Part shown: piece by piece, positions 1 through 11,889 of the stretch
Layout: each line of letters begins with the position of its first letter
Position numbering within the stretch: the first letter of the stretch is position 1
Origin: Azorhizobium oxalatiphilum
Lineage (GTDB): Bacteria; Pseudomonadota; Alphaproteobacteria; Rhizobiales; Xanthobacteraceae
Direction: 5' to 3'
Length of the DNA stretch: 64,000 bases
Assembly: GCF_014635325.1 (NCBI RefSeq)
Contig: NZ_BMCT01000001.1
Span: 1,269,743-1,333,742, forward strand
Notes under the pieces: model-generated
Databases searched by the model: none
Seen by the model: the letters and a program-made list of their open reading frames with translations, nothing else
Told to the model about the DNA's origin: nothing
Translations under genes and position numbers: made by a program

Positions 1-86
1 AGGAGGGAATGTAAATTTAGGTTGCATAAATTGGAAGTAGTATTTGGGTTTGCTGTATCCCTTTCGGGAGCGACGCCCCGCCCCGC

Positions 87-1064
87 TCAATTATTCCAGC
101 GCTCGCCCCAGATGCGCTCGCCCACGGTGCAGGAGACGCGGGGCGGGTTGACGGCCGGAACCACCAGGGGCGCGCGCGGCGGTGGCTTCACGCCCGCCAC
201 CTCGAGAACCATCTTGGTCTTGATGGCGCGGATGAATTCCTCGCGCTCGCGCACCGGGATGACGAAGGCGCCGGGGCCGCCGATCACGCAGTCCTCGTAA
301 TATTGATCGAGGTTCTCGATATCGAGGGACGCGGAATTGGGCCGCTTCAGCATCAGGGGCAGGCCGTTGATGGTGATGCCGCGCGATACCACCTCGTCGC
401 GGGTGGTATCGACGCGCGGGCCCTGATTGTTCACCCCGTCGCCGGAGACGTCGATCACCTGCCGGAGCGCCTTGTAGCCACTGTCCGGAAACAGCGCCGC
501 CGAGAACAGCAGGCCGCCGGAAATGGAGGTGCGGTAGACCCGGCGTAGCGGGGCGCTGGCGATCTCGGCGGAAACGGCGCGGGCGCTCTCCGGCCCGTCG
601 ATCATCCGCCACGGCATCACCAGCTTCTGCTCGCCATCTCCAGCCCATTCCACATAGGCGACGATGATGCGCCCGTTGGGGCCGAGCTTCAGGGCGGTGA
701 GGAATTCCGGGGAGACGAGGGCCTGCGCATAGCCTTCCCGTTGCAGCGCCTGCTCCTCCACATCCATGGAATAGGAGACGTCCACCGCCAGCACGAGGGC
801 CACGTCCACCGTGGGCAGGGCGGTGGAGCGGGAGACGCCGGCCGCCTGCGCCATGGGGAGGGGCAGGGCGCCGGCAAGACCTGCGGCAAGAGCGGCGGCG
901 AGGGCGAGGCAGGCGAAGCGACGTCCTCGATGAGGGCGATCCGCCTCGCGGCCCTCGGCGATGCGGGAACCGATGGTGCGGCGCGCTTCCATGCGGGAAC
1001 CAATGGTTCGGCGCCCGATGGTCAAGCCGTTCTCGATCCAGCGTCTGACTGTCCAGCGTCCCAT
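87..1064 (-). CDS. DUF1194 (von Willebrand A-like) secreted protein
   Basis: The 325-residue product matches the DUF1194 family, whose members have a VWA-like fold. A strand near residue 85 ends in DVSYSM, a MIDAS-like DxSxS metal site, and IDVSGDGVNN follows further on. A hydrophobic segment at about residues 50-75 ending in AQA looks like a signal peptide, so export to the periplasm is likely. The ATG at 1064 is chosen because GGAGG lies 7 bases upstream. This leaves an unusually long basic N-terminal region of about 48 residues, built from short repeats of the type RRTIGSR that are also visible as direct repeats in the DNA (about 955-1020). A later ATG at 992 has no ribosome-binding site. 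The molecular role of the family is unknown to me. Confidence 0.85.
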   Translation of the reverse strand: MGRWTVRRWIENGLTIGRRTIGSRMEARRTIGSRIAEGREADRPHRGRRFACLALAAALAAGLAGALPLPMAQAAGVSRSTALPTVDVALVLAVDVSYSMDVEEQALQREGYAQALVSPEFLTALKLGPNGRIIVAYVEWAGDGEQKLVMPWRMIDGPESARAVSAEIASAPLRRVYRTSISGGLLFSAALFPDSGYKALRQVIDVSGDGVNNQGPRVDTTRDEVVSRGITINGLPLMLKRPNSASLDIENLDQYYEDCVIGGPGAFVIPVREREEFIRAIKTKMVLEVAGVKPPPRAPLVVPAVNPPRVSCTVGERIWGERWNN

Positions 1065-1289
1065 TCGGCAGCCTCCGCTACCGGCTCGGCGGCCGGCTCA
1101 GGCGTGCGACACTTTGGTCATGCTGCCATTGATACGGTCGCGGCAAAAGAGCGGATGTTGCCAGATCGCCGCGTGTTCATATGACCTCGCGGAAGGGCTG
1201 GCGCCCCCTGTTACCGGCAGGGCGTGGCACGGGCCATGTCGGGTGCTGCCGCCCGGCCATCCGCCCCGTCTGCGGCAGGGGGCCGGAAT

Positions 1290-1557
1290 GCCTGCGGCAG
1301 CGCCCGCCGCCGGTCAGCGGCGCAGGCTTTCCGCCACAGCCACGGCATCCACCCCGGCCGGCTGGCGCATGGGGGCGGCGGGATCGGTCGCCGCCCGCCA
1401 TCTGGTGGCCGGCGGGCGGGAGAGCATGGCCGGGATCGCGCTGAAGGTGGGCTATGGCCCGGCGAGCGCCGTCTCCGCCGCCTTCGCCCGCCACGTTGGC
1501 CTTCCGCCCGCCCGATATGCGCAGCAGGCGCTGATGGGGCAGGTGCTGGCGGGATAG
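1290..1557 (+). pseudogene. AraC-family regulator remnant (C-terminal HTH only)
   Basis: The reading frame ending at 1557 encodes the second helix-turn-helix of an AraC regulator. It reads IALKVGYGPASAVSAAFARH followed by LPPARYAQQ, matching the family pattern of IA..VGY.S...F.R.F...G..P..YR. Just upstream, about 1290-1370, another frame gives FRHSHGIHPGRLAH, which resembles the first HTH, and the two frames join near 1370 if one indel is allowed. No N-terminal domain or intact start is present. I read this as a decayed, frameshifted copy with only the DNA-binding end recognisable. An intact small gene is unlikely because the frame upstream is low-complexity. Confidence 0.6.
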
Positions 1558-1638
1558 GTGCTGGCGCTCCAGGGGGTATGAGCGAGGCAGGTGAGGCGCG
1601 TGTGGCGAGAGTGCGCGGGCATCGGATGTCGCGCCGTG

Positions 1639-1676
1639 CCCCCTCCCTAACCCTCCCCCGCAAGCGGGAGAGGGGA
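1639..1676. repeat. GC-rich palindromic repeat, family A
   Basis: This copy has the family core CCCTCCC...CCCGCAAGCGGGAGAGGG. The CCCGC/GCGGG arms form a short hairpin flanked by C-runs and G-runs. About 14 copies lie between genes in this window, in both orientations. Confidence 0.85.
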
Positions 1677-1780
1677 CCTGTTGCGCAGGCGAGGTGGGGA
1701 GTGCCCGGACGACGGGCCTTGGAATGCAATATTGAGCGGTTGAAAAACACAGCCTGGGCTTTCACCTGCGGGCGGGAAAG

Positions 1781-1817
1781 CCCTCTCCCGCTTGCGGGGG
1801 AGGGTTGGGAGGGGGCA
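1781..1817. repeat. GC-rich palindromic repeat, family A
   Basis: This copy is inverted relative to the one at 1639-1676. The core CTCCCGCTTGCGGGGGAGGG is followed by a G-run. Confidence 0.85.
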
Positions 1818-1914
1818 GCGTGGGGCGCCACACACAGGCGGCCGCCCTCCGATCGGCGTTTGCGGCCGCTCGCCGATCCGCCCTCCCGCACGCCCTGCCT
1901 CAGGCTGCCCCGCC

Positions 1915-5219
<3,305 letters not shown>

Positions 5220-5696
5220 GTGCGCCTCCATGGAGTGGATCGACAGCTCACAAGACGGCAAGGCCTCGAAAAGCAAATCCGCAATGGCAATGGCGCGACC
5301 GGCAAAAAGGGAAGACCGGCAACAGGCACGAACAGGAAAAAAGGGCACGGAAAAAGCGACACGAACCGAACCGGGAAGACGGCAGAGGTATGCGCGGCAG
5401 CCGCCCTTGCGGGGGCAGGAATATCTGGAACGCTGAACCCGAAACGCATGGCGTGAAATAGCGGGCCCAACGGCCCGAACGCCCTGAACGCAAGCCTCCC
5501 GGACGGGGAGGGGAAGATAGCTTGAAACGGCTAAATTATTGGGAACGCTCTATTTCCTAGCCACTATCAAGGCAGAAACTTAAGTTGTCCGCAAGCCTTT
5601 TGCTCGCCCGCGCTGCATTATCTGCTAAGCTTGCGGGATCGCTGGGAATTGCTGCGGTGCGGTGCCCGTTGTGCACGCGATCAAGTGGGGGCGCCC
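5220..5696. other. Divergent intergenic region upstream of aspT
   Basis: This 477-base gap separates aspT from the divergent hypothetical gene at 5697. It contains a purine-rich stretch on the + strand (about 5290-5400) and an AT-richer patch (about 5525-5590) where promoters may lie. I see no palindrome or riboswitch that I can name. Confidence 0.4.
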
Positions 5697-6224
5697 ATGA
5701 TTTTCGACAGTCCGCTGGCATTGAAGGCCCTGCGCGAGGTGGCGGCGGGGGAGCTGCTGGTGGTGGACTGGACCGACGCCCGCGGCGTCGCGCTGGTGAT
5801 CAGCATCACAACAGAGGGGGTGCTGCTGATTCCCTTGTCCGATCCTCCCGGCGGCACCTCGGCCATGGAAGCGGTGCTGCACGGGCCGCAGGCCGGCACG
5901 CGCTGCCTGTCCTATGGCCATGACTGGGTTCTGCGCCCCATGGCGTCGCCGGCTCTGATCGCCTTCGAGCCCGATCCCGGCCCCGGCGCGGGCGTGGTGC
6001 ATCTGACCGACGCCGGCCCGGTGCTGGGCTTCCGGCAGGCGCCCGCAGGCACGACGGATGCGGTCCCGGTGGCGGGCTACAATCTGGCGGGCGGCGGCAC
6101 GGTGGCGGCCATCGCGCCGCCTTATGCCTCGATCTTCGACTGGGACATCTACCCCTCCGCGCGCGCCGCCGCCGATCCCGATGCCCGGCCGCTGGTCAGC
6201 TTCCGCTACAAGGGGGTGGGGTAG
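5697..6224 (+). CDS. Hypothetical protein, 175 aa
   Basis: I do not recognise this family. The 175-residue product begins MIFDSPLALKALREVAAG and is soluble, rich in Gly, Ala and Pro, and predicted mostly beta. It has no signal peptide, membrane segment or cysteine motif I can identify. The ATG at 5697 is preferred over an in-frame start at 5631 because it follows a GGGGG run and begins the ordered part of the protein. The codon pattern is GC3-rich like the neighbours, which supports a real gene. It is convergent with ribB and separated from it by a strong hairpin. Confidence 0.6.
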   Translation: MIFDSPLALKALREVAAGELLVVDWTDARGVALVISITTEGVLLIPLSDPPGGTSAMEAVLHGPQAGTRCLSYGHDWVLRPMASPALIAFEPDPGPGAGVVHLTDAGPVLGFRQAPAGTTDAVPVAGYNLAGGGTVAAIAPPYASIFDWDIYPSARAAADPDARPLVSFRYKGVG

Positions 6225-6241
6225 GGGCGGGCTGAAACGCG

Positions 6242-6267
6242 AACGGCGCGCCATAAGGCGCGCCGTT
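6242..6267. terminator. Bidirectional hairpin terminator
   Basis: A perfect 11-bp stem (AACGGCGCGCC / GGCGCGCCGTT) with an ATAA loop sits between the convergent gene ends at 6224 and 6300. There is no long U-run, so termination efficiency is inferred from position and stem strength. Confidence 0.7.
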
Positions 6268-6299
6268 GCTGTCTCGAAGACGGCCGGAAGTCGGTCGCC

Positions 6300-7610
6300 T
6301 CAGCCTTCCAGGTGCTCGGTCTCGGTGATCTCGATGCCGAAGCCGGACAGGCCCACATAGGTGCGCGCCTTGGAGGCCATGAGGCGGATGGAGGTGACGC
6401 CGAGATCGCGCAGGATCTGCGCGCCGAGGCCGACCTCGCGCCAGTGGGCATCGCGCTCCACCTCGCTGGAGCTCTTCTCGCCCGCGCCGATGGCGGTGGC
6501 GGGCACGCCCGCCGTGCCGTCGCGCAGATAGACCAGCACGCCCCGGCCTTCCTGCTTGATGCGCTCCAGCGCCTTCTGGATCACCTTGGCGCCGCCGAAG
6601 GCGTCGGAGACCGGATCGGCGCGGTGCAGGCGCACCAGCACGTTCTCGCCATCGCCGATGCGGCCATAGACGAGGGCGAGGTGGTTCACCTGATCGAACG
6701 GGGTGAGATAGGAGAAGCCCTGCATCTCGCCGACCGAGGTGGGCACCGGGAATTCGGCGGCCCGCGTCACCAGCTTCTCGCGCGCCTGCCGGTAGGCGAT
6801 GATGTCGGCCACCGAGATGGAGAGCAGATTGTGCTCCTGCGCGAAGGCCGCCACCTGCGGGCCGCGCTTCACGGTGCCGTCGTCATTCACCAACTCGGCG
6901 ATGACGCCGATGGGCGGCACGTTGGCGAGGCGGCACAGGTCCACAGCGGCTTCCGTGTGGCCGGAGCGCATGAGCACGCCGCCTTCCTTGGCGATGAGCG
7001 GGAAGACGTGGCCGGGGCGCACGAAATCGGCGGCGCCCATGTTGGGATTGGCGAGCGCGCGCACGGTGTTGGTGCGCTCTTCCGCCGAGATGCCGGTGGT
7101 GGTGCCGTGCTTCACGTCGATGGAGACGGTGAAGGCGGTGCCGAGCGGGGCGTCATTGTTCGACACCATGGGGTCGAGGCGCAGGCGCTTGGCCTCGGAG
7201 GGCGGCAGCGGCGTGCAGACGATGCCCGACGTGTGGCGGATCAGGAAGGCGAGCTTCGCCGGGGTGGCCTGCGAGGCGGCGAGGATGAGATCGCCTTCAT
7301 TCTCACGGTCGTCGTCATCGGTGACGACGATGATCTCGCCACGGGCGATGGCTTCGATGGCGAGCTGGACGCGGGACTGGGCAGTGTCGATCACGGGAAG
7401 ACCTCGGATGCTCGGGGCGGGCAGCCCCAGAAAGTCATTGGGCGTTACCTGATGGCCGGTGGCGTCGGCGATCTTCAGCGCGCTCTCGCGGGAGAGCCAG
7501 GCGCTGTCGTCATTGCACAAGGCTGTGACGCTGGCGGGCGAGAGGCCCACCTGCCGGGCAAAGGCGCTGCGGGTGACGCCGGCATTCAGGAGCCAGTCGG
7601 CGAGTTTCAT
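6300..7610 (-). CDS. ribB: 3,4-dihydroxy-2-butanone-4-phosphate synthase with N-terminal HTH and degenerate GTP cyclohydrolase II domain
   Basis: RibB makes the four-carbon unit of riboflavin from ribulose 5-phosphate. The protein has three parts. Residues 1-60 form an XRE/YdaS-like helix-turn-helix (AFARQVGLSPASVTAL). Residues 75-285 are the synthase, with DDDDRENEGDLI, RHTSGIVC and RSGHTEAAVDL intact. The C-terminal part resembles GTP cyclohydrolase II but lacks the zinc cysteines: the equivalent of the family's CxxxxxxxxxxCxC site reads HRADPVSDAF with no Cys. Cyclohydrolase activity is therefore unlikely, as in many alphaproteobacterial RibBA proteins. ATG 7610 is chosen over an in-frame TTG at 7646. 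A perfect palindrome lies about 50-70 bases upstream, which makes autoregulation by the fused HTH an attractive inference. Confidence 0.9.
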   Translation of the reverse strand: MKLADWLLNAGVTRSAFARQVGLSPASVTALCNDDSAWLSRESALKIADATGHQVTPNDFLGLPAPSIRGLPVIDTAQSRVQLAIEAIARGEIIVVTDDDDRENEGDLILAASQATPAKLAFLIRHTSGIVCTPLPPSEAKRLRLDPMVSNNDAPLGTAFTVSIDVKHGTTTGISAEERTNTVRALANPNMGAADFVRPGHVFPLIAKEGGVLMRSGHTEAAVDLCRLANVPPIGVIAELVNDDGTVKRGPQVAAFAQEHNLLSISVADIIAYRQAREKLVTRAAEFPVPTSVGEMQGFSYLTPFDQVNHLALVYGRIGDGENVLVRLHRADPVSDAFGGAKVIQKALERIKQEGRGVLVYLRDGTAGVPATAIGAGEKSSSEVERDAHWREVGLGAQILRDLGVTSIRLMASKARTYVGLSGFGIEITETEHLEG

Positions 7611-7660
7611 GACAGCAGGTTTAGCAGAGGCGAATTTCAGCGGCAATGAAAAGCTGGATC

Positions 7661-7679
7661 ATTTCAGTGTGACTGAAAT
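7661..7679. promoter_or_regulatory. Palindromic operator candidate upstream of ribB
   Basis: ATTTCAGTGTGACTGAAAT is a perfect inverted repeat with 8-bp arms and a 3-base centre. A further ATTTCAG half-site lies at 7634-7640. CGAATTTCAG (7631-7640) and CTGAAATTCG (7673-7682) also form a perfect 10-bp inverted pair. The site lies between ribB and the divergent gene at 7760 and could serve either. Confidence 0.6.
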
Positions 7680-7759
7680 TCGTGCGGACGGTAGGGACTG
7701 ACCGCGCCCGGCGCGAGCGCCGCCTTAAGCTGCCGGACGAATCCTGAGGAGATCCGCTT

Positions 7760-8314
7760 ATGGCCGCCATCACCCGGCTCCAGCCCGCCCGCACCCTCGC
7801 CTCGGATGCCGACCGGACATGGTTCTGGACCCGCATCGACGCCACGCTGCCTGCCGACGTGGGCGACCAGTGCGCGCGCCTCGCCACGCAGCTGGAGCCG
7901 CTCACCGACCAGGAACTGGTGGACTTCATCCATCTGTTCCATGGCGTGAAGAACCAGCTCTATTCCTGGCGCCTGTGGGCGGCGGCCTATCTGATGAACG
8001 GCGGCTGCTCTGACGACGGCTTCATGGATTTCCGCAGCTGGCTGATCTCACGGGGGCAGGCGATCACGGAAGCGGCCATGCGCGACCCGGACACGCTCGC
8101 CGCCCTCGGGGTGGAGATGGACGAGGCCACCTTCGAGCCGTTCGGCTATGTGATGTCCGATGCCTTCCGGGCGCGGGCCGGCGGTTCCTTCCCCGCCATC
8201 GCTGGCGAGGCGGCCAGCGACGAACCGGCCGATCCGGACTGGGGATTCGATTTCGAGGACGGCGCGGAGATGGAGCGGCGGCTGCCGAAGCTCGCCGCCG
8301 AATATCTCGCCTGA
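7760..8314 (+). CDS. DUF4240 domain-containing protein
   Basis: The 184-residue protein matches the DUF4240 pattern: an early WFWTRIDATL segment, then LTDQELVDF, LWAAAYLMNGGCSDDGFMDFR and SWLISRG, followed by a variable acidic C-terminus. The family is cytosolic and of unknown function, often found as an uncharacterised standalone protein. ATG 7760 follows GAGGAG. It is divergent from ribB, sharing a 149-base intergenic region that contains the palindrome described there. No membrane segment or signal is present. Confidence 0.75.
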   Translation: MAAITRLQPARTLASDADRTWFWTRIDATLPADVGDQCARLATQLEPLTDQELVDFIHLFHGVKNQLYSWRLWAAAYLMNGGCSDDGFMDFRSWLISRGQAITEAAMRDPDTLAALGVEMDEATFEPFGYVMSDAFRARAGGSFPAIAGEAASDEPADPDWGFDFEDGAEMERRLPKLAAEYLA

Positions 8315-8489
8315 TCCGCGCCTTGCGGCCGGTCGGGCCGGGGCGGCTTTTCGTTTCGTTGCAGTCCCGCGCCCCAGCCTGTAAGCACCGCCTGACCTTC
8401 GGCCCGGCCGGAGGACGGACAGGGGGCGGATCGGGTCGGAGGCAGTCCGATCGGTGCATCCGCCTCCCGTGCTCAGGCGGAGGCGGCGC

Positions 8490-9260
8490 ATGCGTATTCT
8501 TGTGACCAATGACGATGGCATCCACGCGCCGGGGCTCGATGCCTGCGCCCGCATCGCCGCTGCTTTGTCCGATGACGTGTGGGTGGTGGCCCCCGAGACC
8601 GACCAGTCCGGCGTTGCCCATTCGCTCTCGCTCAACGATCCGCTGCGCCTGCGCCAGGTGGGCGAGCGGCGCTATGCGGTGAAGGGCACGCCCACCGACT
8701 GCGTGATCATGGCCGTGCGCCATCTGCTCATCGACAATCCGCCCGATCTCGTGCTCTCCGGCGTCAACCGGGGCCAGAACATCGCCGAGGACGTGAGCTA
8801 TTCCGGCACGGTGGCGGCCGCCATCGAGGGCACCATTCTCGGCATTCCCTCCATCGCTTTGTCGCAGTCCTTCGGGCCGGCGACGCGGGACAATCCGACC
8901 TATGCCACCGCCGAGGCGCATGGCCCCAAGGTGGTGCGCACGCTGCTGGACGAGGGCATTCCGGCGGGCATTCTGGTGAATGTGAATTTCCCGGATCGCC
9001 TGCCCGATCAGGTGGCGGGCATCGCCGTGACCGCGCAGGGCCGGCGCGACCAGAAGCTCATGCGCATCGAGCCGCGCAAGGACGGGCGGGGCAACGATTA
9101 TTTCTGGATCGCCTTCGAGCGCCGCACCTCGCCCACCTCTCCGGGCTCCGACGTGCGGGCACTGGAGGAGGGCCGCATCTCGGTGACGCCGCTGCGCGTG
9201 GAGCAGACCGACGAGCCGCTGATGACCCGGCTGGCGCAGGTTTTTGAAGGCGTGAAGTAG
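8490..9260 (+). CDS. surE: 5'/3'-nucleotidase SurE
   Basis: SurE is a divalent-metal-dependent nucleoside monophosphate phosphatase linked to stationary-phase survival. The 256-residue protein starts MRILVTNDDGIHAPGL, carrying the NDDG metal site. It continues with the family motif SGVNRGQNIAEDVSYSGTV, which supplies the conserved Asn and the substrate loop. Length and order match the family. ATG 8490 is preceded by a GGCGGAGG-type ribosome-binding site; the in-frame ATG at 8454 would add an arginine-rich leader of 12 residues. It is often followed by pcm in other genomes, but here an acetyltransferase gene comes next. Confidence 0.95.
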   Translation: MRILVTNDDGIHAPGLDACARIAAALSDDVWVVAPETDQSGVAHSLSLNDPLRLRQVGERRYAVKGTPTDCVIMAVRHLLIDNPPDLVLSGVNRGQNIAEDVSYSGTVAAAIEGTILGIPSIALSQSFGPATRDNPTYATAEAHGPKVVRTLLDEGIPAGILVNVNFPDRLPDQVAGIAVTAQGRRDQKLMRIEPRKDGRGNDYFWIAFERRTSPTSPGSDVRALEEGRISVTPLRVEQTDEPLMTRLAQVFEGVK

Positions 9261-9369
9261 GCCGCCTCCGCCGAAGCCGGCGAAAAAACATCGAACAGGA
9301 TGGCGCTCTCGGGCGTTGCAGAGCTGAAGCCGGACAATCCGGCGTTGCTGCAACAGGGGAGGACCAGCA

Positions 9370-9954
9370 ATGGCGCGCACTGAACGGGACAGGATGCTGG
9401 CGGGCGAGCTTTATCTCGCCGCCGATCCGGAACTGGTGGCCGAGCGCCGAGCCGCCGCAGACTGGATGGCCCGCTACAATGCGCTCGGCCTTTCGGACGC
9501 CGAACGTCTCGCGCTACTGCGCGAGCGCTTCGCCAGCGTGGGCGAGGCGGTGGAGCTGCGCGCGCCCTTCTTCTGCGACTATGGCGGCAATATCGAGCTG
9601 GGCGACCGGGTGTTCCTCAATTTCAACTGCGTCATCCTCGACGTGGTGAAAGTGACCATCGGCGACGGCACGCAGATCGGCCCCGCCGTGCAGATCCTGA
9701 CCGCCGATCATCCCCGCGATGCCGCCGAGCGCGCCTCGGGGCTGGAATTCGGAAAATCCATCGTCATCGGCCGCGACGTTTGGATCGGCGGCGGCGCCAT
9801 CATCCTGCCCGGCGTGCATGTGGGCGACAACGCCATCATCGGCGCCGGCAGCGTGGTGACGAAGGACGTGCCGCGCGGCGCCACTGTGGTGGGCAATCCC
9901 GCCCGGCAGGTTGGCGGGCGGCCGGTGGCGATCCCGTCTCAGGCCATGGGCTGA
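9370..9954 (+). CDS. maa: Sugar O-acetyltransferase (maltose acetyltransferase/NodL type)
   Basis: The 194-residue protein has the Maa N-terminal cap (about residues 5-60) followed by left-handed beta-helix hexapeptide repeats, for example IGDGTQIGPAV and IGRDVWIGGGAIILPGVHVG. The catalytic histidine is in TADHP. Such enzymes transfer acetyl from acetyl-CoA to the 6-hydroxyl of sugars or to Nod-factor-like oligosaccharides. ATG 9370 follows AGGGGAGGACC. The 3' end overlaps the convergent ABC-F gene by 16 bases. The real acceptor cannot be told from the sequence; the gene symbol reflects family membership only. Confidence 0.85.
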   Translation: MARTERDRMLAGELYLAADPELVAERRAAADWMARYNALGLSDAERLALLRERFASVGEAVELRAPFFCDYGGNIELGDRVFLNFNCVILDVVKVTIGDGTQIGPAVQILTADHPRDAAERASGLEFGKSIVIGRDVWIGGGAIILPGVHVGDNAIIGAGSVVTKDVPRGATVVGNPARQVGGRPVAIPSQAMG

Positions 9955-11537
9955 GATCCCGTAAGCACCAGCCGCCGCCCGATGCCGATGGCATCGAGAA
10001 AGGCGTCGTCATGGCTCGCCACCAGCAGGGCGCCGTCGAAATCCCGCAGCGCCTCTTCCAGCACTTCGATGGAGGCGAGGTCGAGATGATTGGTAGGCTC
10101 GTCCAGCATCAGCAGCCACGGCGGTTGCGCGCCCGCCAGCAGGCAGGCGAGGCCCGCCCGCAGCCGCTCACCGCCGGAGAGGGCGGCCACCGCCTTCTCC
10201 GCATCGCGATTGCGGAAGGCGAAGCGGGCGCAGGCCGCATGCGCCGCCTGCCGTTCCAGCGCCGGATTGAGACGGCGGAAATTCTCCACGATGCTCAGCG
10301 CCGGATCGAGCAGCCGCACATGCTGGTCCAGCAGCGCAACGCGCCCTGTTGATCGGCGCGCAATGCCGGTGGCGGGCGCCGCCAGCCCCGCCGCCACCCG
10401 GAGCAGGCTGGATTTGCCCGCGCCGTTGCGCCCCGTGAGGGCCACCCGCTCCGGCCCGTGCAGGGCCAGCGTCCACGGGCCGAGGGTACGCCCGCCCGCA
10501 TGGAGCGTCGCGTTTTCCAGCGCCAGCACTTCCGTTCCCGCCGGCAGGCCGGTGGGCGGCAAGGCAATGGTGAGGGGCGTGAGCACCTCCACCTGCGCGC
10601 GGGCGGCTTCAAGCCTTGCCTCGGCCTCGCCGATCTGCCGCTCCCCGATGCGCTGAAGCTGGCCGCCGGTGGCCTCCGCGCGGGCGGCGCGGGCGCCCAG
10701 CAGGATCTTGGGCTCGGAGCCCTTCGCCGCGAAGCTGCGGCCGGCCTTGTCGCGCCGGTCTTTCGCCTCGCGCTGCTGCTGGCGGGCGCGGGCGGCGTCT
10801 CTCAAGCCTGCCTCGGAGCGCTCCAGCTCCTGCGTGGCGCGCGTGCGCTCGGCGGCGCGGGCGGCCGCGAACGCGCTCCAGCCGCCGCCGAAGATGCGGA
10901 TGCCGATGGGGCTCAGCTCGACGATGCGGTCCATCTGCTCAAGCAGGGCGCGGTCGTGGCTCGCCACCAGCACGCCGCCCCGCCAGTCACTGACGAGCGC
11001 CGCGATGGCGGCGCGGCCATCGGCATCGAGATTGTTGGTGGGTTCGTCCAGCAGCAGCAGGTCCGGCTGTTCGAGGCGCAGGCGGGCGATGCCGATGCGC
11101 GTGCGCTCGCCGCCGGAGAGCGTGCCCATGGCGCGCTCCAGATCCATGCCCGGCAGGCCGACCGCCGCCAGCGCTGCGGCAAGGTTCGCCTCAAGCTCCC
11201 AGTCAGCAGTCTCGAAATCCTCCGCCCCGCCGTCGCCGGCTAGGATGCGGGCGAGCGCCTTCAAGCCTTCGGCCACGCCGAGGGCTTCGGCCACCGTTTC
11301 CTGCGCGGGCCACTCCTGCGCGAGGCTGCCCATGCGGCCGGCACGCAGAATGGAGCCGGCGGCGGGCGGCATCGCCCCGGCGATGAGCCGCAGCAGCGTG
11401 GACTTGCCGCAGCCGTTGCGACCGATCAGGCCGACGCGCTCGGGGCCGACGGACAGGCTCAGATCATGGAAGAGGCGCTGGCCGTCAGGCGTGGTGGCGG
11501 AAACGGAGTCGAGCGTGAGGAAGGAGGTGCGTGACAT
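9939..11537 (-). CDS. ABC-F family ATPase
   Basis: This is a 532-residue protein with two ABC nucleotide-binding domains and no membrane segment. Domain 1 has Walker A GRNGCGKST (about residue 40), signature TLSGGERTRIG and Walker B LLLDEPTNNLD. Domain 2 has GRNGAGKSS, ALSGGERLRAG and LLMLDEPTNHLD. ABC-F proteins act on the ribosome, in translation control or antibiotic protection. The inter-domain linker is charged and alpha-helical, about 80 residues long, as expected. The start is ATG 11537, after AAGGAGG-like context on the coding strand. The subfamily (Uup, EttA or a YheS-like type) cannot be assigned with confidence by eye. Confidence 0.9.
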   Translation of the reverse strand: MSRTSFLTLDSVSATTPDGQRLFHDLSLSVGPERVGLIGRNGCGKSTLLRLIAGAMPPAAGSILRAGRMGSLAQEWPAQETVAEALGVAEGLKALARILAGDGGAEDFETADWELEANLAAALAAVGLPGMDLERAMGTLSGGERTRIGIARLRLEQPDLLLLDEPTNNLDADGRAAIAALVSDWRGGVLVASHDRALLEQMDRIVELSPIGIRIFGGGWSAFAAARAAERTRATQELERSEAGLRDAARARQQQREAKDRRDKAGRSFAAKGSEPKILLGARAARAEATGGQLQRIGERQIGEAEARLEAARAQVEVLTPLTIALPPTGLPAGTEVLALENATLHAGGRTLGPWTLALHGPERVALTGRNGAGKSSLLRVAAGLAAPATGIARRSTGRVALLDQHVRLLDPALSIVENFRRLNPALERQAAHAACARFAFRNRDAEKAVAALSGGERLRAGLACLLAGAQPPWLLMLDEPTNHLDLASIEVLEEALRDFDGALLVASHDDAFLDAIGIGRRLVLTGSQPMA

Positions 11538-11697
11538 GAGGTGCCGTGAAGCTGGAGCGGGCGCATGGGTTCGACTGGGTCATGCGGCTGCTGTTCACGA
11601 CACGGGCTCCTTCCCTCTGGATCGGTGGGCACTCTAGCGGCGGGCGGGGGCAAAGTTAAGGCGCGCCGGTAGCTATGTCTCCGAGCTGCCACCCGGA

Positions 11698-11798
11698 CTG
11701 CCCCCTCCCAACCCTCCCCCGCACCGAAGTCGGATGTTTCCGACTTCGGCACCTTGTTGCCGAAACCGGCATGAGCCGGTTTCAGGCGGGAGAGGGCT
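11698..11798. repeat. Composite palindromic repeat (family A split by two hairpins)
   Basis: The two halves of a family-A repeat flank two perfect stem-loops: CCGAAGTCGGA-TGTT-TCCGACTTCGG and GAAACCGGC-ATGA-GCCGGTTTC. A second copy at 17382-17478 has the same layout with compensatory changes in both stems. Confidence 0.85.
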
Positions 11799-11850
11799 TT
11801 TCTGGCAGGCGCGGGAGAGAGGGCGGGCCTTGCGGCCACGCGCGACAGGT

Positions 11851-11889
11851 CCCCTCTCCCGCTTGCGGGGGAGGGTTAGGGAGGGGGCA
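11851..11889. repeat. GC-rich palindromic repeat, family A
   Basis: This is a simple copy with core CTCCCGCTTGCGGGGGAGGG, inverted relative to the left edge of the composite element 50 bases away. Confidence 0.85.

Larger units (their letters stand above)
1558..1914. other. Intergenic stretch with two palindromic repeat copies
   Basis: This gap lies between the AraC remnant and the 3' end of aspD. It holds two oppositely oriented copies of the GC-rich palindromic repeat (1639-1676 and 1781-1817) and no convincing gene. The frames open here are proline/arginine-rich shadows of the repeats. Confidence 0.6.

Noticed and set aside
7600-7760. FMN riboswitch upstream of ribB
   Set aside because: The conserved RFN helices and the AGGG...GAAATTCC-type core are not visible; a palindromic protein site explains the region better.
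8320-8365. Terminator after the DUF4240 gene
   Set aside because: A GC-rich stem followed by TTTT exists near 8335-8360, but the stem is short and ambiguous, so it was not listed as a feature.
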